Shown here in pieces: positions 5,901-9,274 of a stretch of 9,274 nucleotides of DNA; the stretch's first letter is position 1, and each line of letters starts with the position of its first letter. Source of the stretch: an uncultured delta proteobacterium (lineage in GTDB: Bacteria > RBG-13-61-14 > DRUE01). The notes under the pieces were generated by a model. It did not search any database, was not told where the DNA came from, and saw only the letters and a program-made list of their open reading frames with translations. The position numbers and the translations under genes were made by a program. The stretch lies in assembly GCA_903897985.1 (NCBI GenBank), contig CAIUDS010000679.1, forward strand, positions 1 to 9,274. The letters are read 5' to 3'.

Positions 5901-6597
5901 TTTGAAGCGGTCGAATCAGGAGCTCGAGCAGTTCGCCTATGTGGCCTCGCACGATTTGCAGGAGCCGCTGCGCATGGTCGCCAGCTACACCCAACTCCTC
6001 GGTCAGCGCTACGAGGGCAAGCTCGACGACAAGGCCAAAAAATATATTGACTACGCGGTGGACGGCGCGGTGCGCATGCAGCAGCTTATCAACGACTTGT
6101 TGATCTACTCGCGCGTCACCACACGGAGCATGCAGTTCGAACCAACCGATTCGCGCGCGGCCCTGGGCGAGGCGCTTCGGAACCTGTCCGCGGCCCTCGA
6201 GGAAGGCCGGGTCCTGGTCACCAACGACGATCTGCCCGTGGTGCGCGCGGACGCCACCCAACTCATGCAGGTGTTCCAAAACCTCATCTCCAACGCCCTC
6301 AAGTTCCGCGGCAAGGACTCGCCGCATGTCCATCTGTCCGCCCGCGACCAAGGCAACGAGTGGCTCTTCTCGGTAAAAGACAACGGCATCGGCATCGAAG
6401 CGAAACACGCGGACAAGGTGTTCGTGATCTTCCAACGCCTGCACTCCCGCGAGGAGTATCCGGGCACGGGCTTCGGGCTTACCGTGTGCAAGCGCATCGT
6501 GGAGCGCCACGGCGGCAGGATTTGGTTCGAGTCCAAGCCCGGAAAGGGTTCCACTTTCTATTTCACCTTGCCAAAAGAAAAGGAGGCGGTTAAATGA
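2953..6597 (+). CDS. Membrane sensor histidine kinase (Cache-HAMP-PAS-PAS-GAF-PAS-HisKA-HATPase)
   Basis: 1214 residues from ATT 2953. TM1 is ~7-29. A periplasmic double-Cache-like sensor spans ~40-300 (contains ILLVSPEGKIVYAS). TM2 is ~306-326, HAMP ~330-380, PAS1 399-515, a coiled coil to ~560, PAS2 563-675, GAF ~695-845 and PAS3 855-970. The HisKA H-box VASHDLQEP places the phosphorylated His at 1000. The ATPase domain shows the N-box (N1114), DNGIGIE (D1143) and GTGFGL (G1171). The transmitter resembles phytochrome-type kinases, matching the Rcp1-like partner. The first ATG (3007) would cut TM1 to ~11 hydrophobic residues, whereas from ATT the N-terminus reads as a positively charged lead (SIRFK) plus a full helix. 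Hence an AUU start, or a base error in the assembly, is inferred. The GAF domain carries Cys761, Cys780 and Cys783. The stop overlaps the next start as ATGA. Confidence 0.95.
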   Translation: MSIRFKLTFILLTFIAASMLVTGTLVYISARDALLQTRTAQVASIATLKVQRIEQFVNEQRGNILATREYQAVIQGLPAMTRFMNDPQNPQYLQARKALDKRLAPLQEEYDYDDILLVSPEGKIVYASNPDHFSRHLGNPLPDPGNRAFQEGKKGIYFSDIFINPFEPGHFSMMVSAPVSDDQGKFIGVLVFDLNMDNIYLMIQDATGLGRTGETLIAKNTGDGALYLNPLRHEQGSALKKQIKFGDKRALPIQKAVKKLSGAGVAIDYRGKEVISAWRYVPSLDWGLVAKIDRSEALEPIVHEMKLAVLFGVLILLLGAITSFGVSQSFTKSLRALQSGAELIGSGNLDHQVGTRAGDEIGQLSRAFDRMTADLSASRRELESEIAERRKAEDAVRQSEKQYRFLIENLKDLVFTIDLKGGLTFVSRSSEEILGFRNEDGVGRNVIEFVPAEDRARVIATISKGMEGEKVTQFQTPVIKKSGERMFLEVSVSRIIEAGTVVGALCIGRDITERKRMEEELRKHRDHLEELVNERTAELEIAVERLREENEERKRAQEAVQEKEERYRKTLDNMMEGCQIIGFDGRYLYVNDAAARHGRKSREELLGKTMMEAYPGIEPSPLFAAMKRCLDERATSRFENEFSYPDGAKGWFELSISPAPEGIFILSMDITERKAAEQRIAHLNRVLHAIRNVNQLITKETDRDRLAQGICDNLIQGHGYFNSWIALLDQTGKIVHYAQVSSDPKFAALHQQLKQEILPECGQKALKHSGLLVIEDVKACSPCPLVDKGPTRGAFLYRLEYGRKIYGVLSAAIPIELVADAEEQSLFQEVALDISYALSALETEEAHRRAEMLLSESEQKFARVFQESPIAIAVVQDSGSLVEVNDAFIRLTGISRADAIGRTAFELGFIGTEDRPRIYDSFQRQDSVSNLDLTIPVKSGEKRNVLLSMAPLKIGDKPHHLTMFNDITELKRAEDELRKTLQNLKRSNQELEQFAYVASHDLQEPLRMVASYTQLLGQRYEGKLDDKAKKYIDYAVDGAVRMQQLINDLLIYSRVTTRSMQFEPTDSRAALGEALRNLSAALEEGRVLVTNDDLPVVRADATQLMQVFQNLISNALKFRGKDSPHVHLSARDQGNEWLFSVKDNGIGIEAKHADKVFVIFQRLHSREEYPGTGFGLTVCKRIVERHGGRIWFESKPGKGSTFYFTLPKEKEAVK
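6580..6586 (+). promoter_or_regulatory. Shine-Dalgarno site within the kinase 3' end
   Basis: AAGGAGG lies 7 nt before the ATG at 6594 and inside the last codons of the kinase. Together with the ATGA overlap this fits tight translational coupling of the kinase with its response regulator. Confidence 0.8.
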
Positions 6598-7052
6598 GTA
6601 AAGAGCGACTGGTTAAACCGATCGAGATCCTGCTGGTGGAGGACAACCCGGGCGACGCGGATCTGGCCCGGGAAGCGCTCGAGAACAGCAAACTCCACAA
6701 CCAACTGCATGTGGTTGGCGACGGCGAAAAGGCCATGTCGTTCCTGCGCCAGCAAGGCCCGTATGCCGATGCCCCGCGGCCCGACCTGATTCTGCTTGAT
6801 CTTAACCTGCCCAAGAAGGACGGCCGGGAGGTGCTGGCGGAAATCAAGGCGGACAAACACCTCCGGCGGATCCCGGTGGTGATCCTGACCACCTCGCGCG
6901 CGGAGGAAGACATCATCAAGAGTTATGACCTGCATGCCAACTGTTACATTTCCAAACCGATAGACCTGAACCAGTTCCTGCATGTGGTCAAGTCCATTGA
7001 AAGTTTCTGGTTAAGCATTGTCATCCTTCCTCCCAATGGCGCGAAAAAATGA
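6594..7052 (+). CDS. Rcp1-type single-domain response regulator
   Basis: 152 residues. The receiver opens IEILLVEDNPGDADL, the signature of the Rcp1 family that partners cyanobacterial and bacterial phytochrome-like kinases. The acidic pair is E16-D17, the phosphoacceptor D69 (LILLDLNLPKKDG), the switch residue T99 (VVILTTS) and the lysine K121 (ISKPID). The C-terminal FWLSIVILPP is also typical of the family. No output domain follows. The start overlaps the kinase stop (ATGA) with an ideal Shine-Dalgarno site, so the two are very probably co-translated cognate partners. Members commonly act by protein contacts or as relay intermediates. It is followed by a strong terminator that closes the operon. 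Confidence 0.95.
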   Translation: MSKERLVKPIEILLVEDNPGDADLAREALENSKLHNQLHVVGDGEKAMSFLRQQGPYADAPRPDLILLDLNLPKKDGREVLAEIKADKHLRRIPVVILTTSRAEEDIIKSYDLHANCYISKPIDLNQFLHVVKSIESFWLSIVILPPNGAKK

Positions 7053-7087
7053 GCGGGCGGATGAGGGTTCCCCTGTTCTCGGATAGC

Positions 7088-7116
7088 GCCGGGGCGCCCG
7101 GGCGCTCCGGCTTTTT
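7088..7116 (+). terminator. Strong intrinsic terminator
   Basis: GCCGGGGCGC (7088-7097) pairs with GCGCTCCGGC (7102-7111) as a 10-bp stem with one G-T pair and a 4-nt loop, followed by TTTTT (7112-7116). It lies 36 bp after the regulator stop. An alternative inner pairing, AGCGCC (7085-7090) with GGCGCT (7101-7106), competes with the main stem. Only 21 nt separate the T-tract from the next gene's ATG. Confidence 0.85.
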
Positions 7117-7137
7117 GCTGGCCACGGGCGTGCCCTC

Positions 7138-9274
7138 ATGAAAATCCGGACCAAAATCATTGTCCTGCTCTCGTGCCTGACCGCTCTTTTCCTGAGCGCG
7201 CTAATGCTCGGACGGCGTATTGAAACCAAGCGGTCCGAGGCCATGCTCGCGGAAATCAGCCAGGACAAAAGCCGGGTCTTTGACCGGCTCGTCGAGCTTC
7301 GCGGCAAGTCGGTCAAGAACTTGGCTTTTGATTACAGCTACTGGGATGAAATGGTCGCCTTTGAGAAGAGCGGGGACCCGGCCTGGGCCAGGATCAACCT
7401 GGAAGCGGCGCTCGCCACCTTTGACGCCAATGCGGTCTGGGTTTATGACCCCGGCCTGAGGCTGGTTTATTCATATAATAATCTCGGCGCCCGGGACCTG
7501 GGGGAACTGCCGGTGGACAAGACTCTGCTGGCCCGGTTCCTTAAAAAAGATTCTTTCCCGCACCTCTACGCAAATACCGAGCATGGGCTGCTCGAAATTT
7601 TTGGGGCGCCCATCCAGCCTTCTTCCGACGCCGCGCGCAAGACCGTTCCCCAGGGATATTTCTTCGCGGCCCGGGTCTGGAATGAGGACTACCTGCAAGA
7701 GCTTTCAACCCTCTCCGGCGCCAAAGTCAGCTTTGTGAACCGCGCGGAATTGAAGTCCGAAACCTCCAAGGCCGGCAGTCATGAGCAAGTGGTTTTTGTT
7801 CGTGAATTCAAGGATATCGCCGGCGAGCCCCTGATGACGCTGAGGATGAGCGGGAAATCCCCGGGCCTGGAACAAGTCGCCGGCCTGTCCAGAATTTTCA
7901 TGGCCAGCCTGATCGCCTTTTCAATTACCATCATGATTCTCCTGTTCCTCGCGCTGGTGCTGTGGGTGAACCATCCCTTGAAACTTTTATCCCAGGCCCT
8001 GCTCACGGAGTCTCCCGGGGCGCTGGCCAAGCTGGAGGGCAAGGGCGACGAATTCAGCCAGTTGGCCGGACTGATTGACAATTTTTTCCGGCAAGAAGAG
8101 GAATTGAAACTTCAGAATGTGATTTTGTCCACCCAGCAGGAAGCCTCGATTGACGGGATTTTGGTGGTGGATGAAGCCGGCAAAATCCTGTCGTTCAACC
8201 GGAGGTTCATCGAGTTGTGGGAGATCCCCGAAAGCCTCGTGGTCTCCAGGTCCGAGCCGGCGGCCCGGCAGTTGGTATTGGACAAGCTAACCGAGCCGGA
8301 GCAATTCGTCGCCAAGGTGCAGCGCCTTTATGGGCAGCGACAGGAGAAGAGCCGGGAGGAAATCCCGCTCAAGGACGGGAGAACCTTTGACCGCTATTCC
8401 GCGCCGATGTGGGGGGCGGGCGGCAAATATTACGGCCGGGTCTGGTATTTCCGCGACATCACCGAGCGCAAGCGGGCGGAGGAAGCGCTCCGGGAATCCG
8501 AAAACCGATACCGGTCGCTGTTCGAGAACATGCTCGAGGGCTTCGCGTATTGCCGGATGATTTTCGATGACCGCGGAGACCCCCAGGACTGGGTCTACCT
8601 CGAAGTCAACAGCGCCTTTGAAAAACTCACTGGCTTGAAAAATGTCGTGGGCCGGAAAGTGACCGAAGCGATCCCGAGCCTCAAGGAGAGCAACCCGGAA
8701 CTGTTCCAGATTTACGGAAAGGTCGCTTCCGCCGGCCAACCCACGGAATTCGATACCTTTGTGGCCCCCCTCGAAAGATGGCTGCACATCGCGGCTTTCC
8801 GGCCGGCTCCGGATTGTTTCGTCGCGGTTTTCCAGAACATCACCGAGCGCAAGCGGGCGGAGGAAGCCCTCCGACAGAGCGAAGCGCGCTACCGCCTGCT
8901 CGCCGAGAACGCCACCGACATGATTTGGACCATGGACCTCAACCTCCGTTTCACCTATGTCAGCCCGTCGGCAAAAACCTTGCGCGGGTTCACCGCGGAA
9001 GAGAGCATGCCCCAAACGCTGGATGAAATTGTCGTCCCCGGTTCGATCAAGACGGCCGCGGATGCTTTTCAGGACACCATGGCCCAGGAAAAAATCTCAA
9101 AGGACCTCAACCGGACCCGGACCATGGAACTGGAGTTGAAGCGCAAGGACGGCTCGACCATCTGGACGGAAAACGCCATGAGGCTGTTGCGCGGCGAAGA
9201 TAACGAGGCGGTGGGGATTATCGGGATAACCCGCGACATCACCGCGCGCAAGCGGGCGGAGGAGGCGTTGCGCC
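7138..9274 (+). CDS. Membrane CHASE4-HAMP-multi-PAS sensor, probably a histidine kinase (3' end outside window)
   Basis: 712 codons are open to the right edge with no stop. TM1 is ~7-23 after MKIRTK. A CHASE4-like extracytoplasmic domain spans ~45-245, with the characteristic FDYSYWDEMVAF (64-75) followed by ANAVWVYD and VYSYNN. TM2 is ~253-276, a HAMP-like segment ~278-325, PAS1 ~327-445, PAS2 ~455-570 and PAS3 ~580-705. Each PAS ends in DITERKRAEEALR or a close variant, and a fourth domain is about to start at the edge. A histidine kinase transmitter is expected further right but is not seen; a diguanylate cyclase ending is also possible. ATG 7138 is the first start after an in-frame TAG (7084). 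No clear Shine-Dalgarno site precedes it. Being 21 nt past a terminator, its transcription is unclear. Confidence 0.9.
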   Translation, partial: MKIRTKIIVLLSCLTALFLSALMLGRRIETKRSEAMLAEISQDKSRVFDRLVELRGKSVKNLAFDYSYWDEMVAFEKSGDPAWARINLEAALATFDANAVWVYDPGLRLVYSYNNLGARDLGELPVDKTLLARFLKKDSFPHLYANTEHGLLEIFGAPIQPSSDAARKTVPQGYFFAARVWNEDYLQELSTLSGAKVSFVNRAELKSETSKAGSHEQVVFVREFKDIAGEPLMTLRMSGKSPGLEQVAGLSRIFMASLIAFSITIMILLFLALVLWVNHPLKLLSQALLTESPGALAKLEGKGDEFSQLAGLIDNFFRQEEELKLQNVILSTQQEASIDGILVVDEAGKILSFNRRFIELWEIPESLVVSRSEPAARQLVLDKLTEPEQFVAKVQRLYGQRQEKSREEIPLKDGRTFDRYSAPMWGAGGKYYGRVWYFRDITERKRAEEALRESENRYRSLFENMLEGFAYCRMIFDDRGDPQDWVYLEVNSAFEKLTGLKNVVGRKVTEAIPSLKESNPELFQIYGKVASAGQPTEFDTFVAPLERWLHIAAFRPAPDCFVAVFQNITERKRAEEALRQSEARYRLLAENATDMIWTMDLNLRFTYVSPSAKTLRGFTAEESMPQTLDEIVVPGSIKTAADAFQDTMAQEKISKDLNRTRTMELELKRKDGSTIWTENAMRLLRGEDNEAVGIIGITRDITARKRAEEALR
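8456..8492 (+). repeat. PAS-linker DNA repeat, copy 1
   Basis: A 37-bp stretch encoding the end of PAS1 (DITERKRAEEALR region). It matches copy 2 (8837-8873) at 36 of 37 bases and copy 3 (9236-9272) at 33 of 37 by direct comparison. Confidence 0.85.
8837..8873 (+). repeat. PAS-linker DNA repeat, copy 2
   Basis: Encodes the PAS2-PAS3 linker. It differs from copy 1 only in one third-codon base (GCC instead of GCG). Confidence 0.85.
9236..9272 (+). repeat. PAS-linker DNA repeat, copy 3
   Basis: Encodes the linker after PAS3, with Ala in place of the usual Glu (ITARKRAEEALR). It has four differences from copy 1 and lies at the right edge. Confidence 0.8.

Noticed and set aside
8287..9015. 242-residue minus-strand ORF near the right edge
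   Set aside because: It is antisense to the continuous CHASE4-PAS sensor frame (7138-9274), which has clear domains and no stop.

Overview
The window comes from a GC-rich bacterial genome, apart from two AT-rich promoter patches, and is almost entirely a two-component signalling island next to a tRNA-Pro gene. The organism cannot be named. Many PAS-type kinases, DNA-binding-free response regulators and a receiver fused to a GspE/MshE N-terminal domain are typical of environmental Gram-negative lineages such as Desulfobacterota, Omnitrophota or Elusimicrobiota; this placement is inference.

Layout. Positions 1-226 are non-coding: a long-range inverted repeat (1-14 with 173-186), an intrinsic terminator (60-83), a second hairpin (128-149) and a good sigma70-type promoter (189-217). 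That promoter serves tRNA-Pro(CGG) at 227-303. Positions 341-2388, on the minus strand, form a tight operon. Its order of transcription is a receiver-MshEN fusion, a possible 37-residue protein that overlaps both neighbours, and two single-domain response regulators. Positions 2389-2952 are the divergent intergenic region. It contains a perfect extended -10 consensus promoter followed by about 180 nt that could be a structured RNA with some 6S-RNA-like features. Positions 2953-7052, on the plus strand, hold a 1214-residue membrane histidine kinase (Cache-HAMP-PAS-PAS-GAF-PAS-HisKA-HATPase) translationally coupled to an Rcp1-type response regulator. A strong terminator (7088-7116) follows. A second membrane sensor (CHASE4-HAMP-PAS-PAS-PAS...) starts at 7138 and runs off the right edge.

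How it may work. The first kinase senses an extracytoplasmic ligand through its Cache domain and cytoplasmic cues through its PAS/GAF domains. It most plausibly phosphorylates the coupled Rcp1-like regulator. None of the four response regulators has a recognisable DNA-binding output, so signalling probably proceeds by protein-protein contacts, further phosphotransfer, or effects on a type IV pilus/secretion-type machine, as the MshEN fusion hints. The second sensor may feed the same receivers.

The least ordinary points are: the first kinase has no ATG, GTG or TTG start that preserves its first membrane helix, and appears to start at ATT with a good Shine-Dalgarno sequence; the possible 6S-like RNA; the possible coupled small protein; a degenerate MshEN motif; and a sharp switch in arginine codon use at the kinase transmitter.
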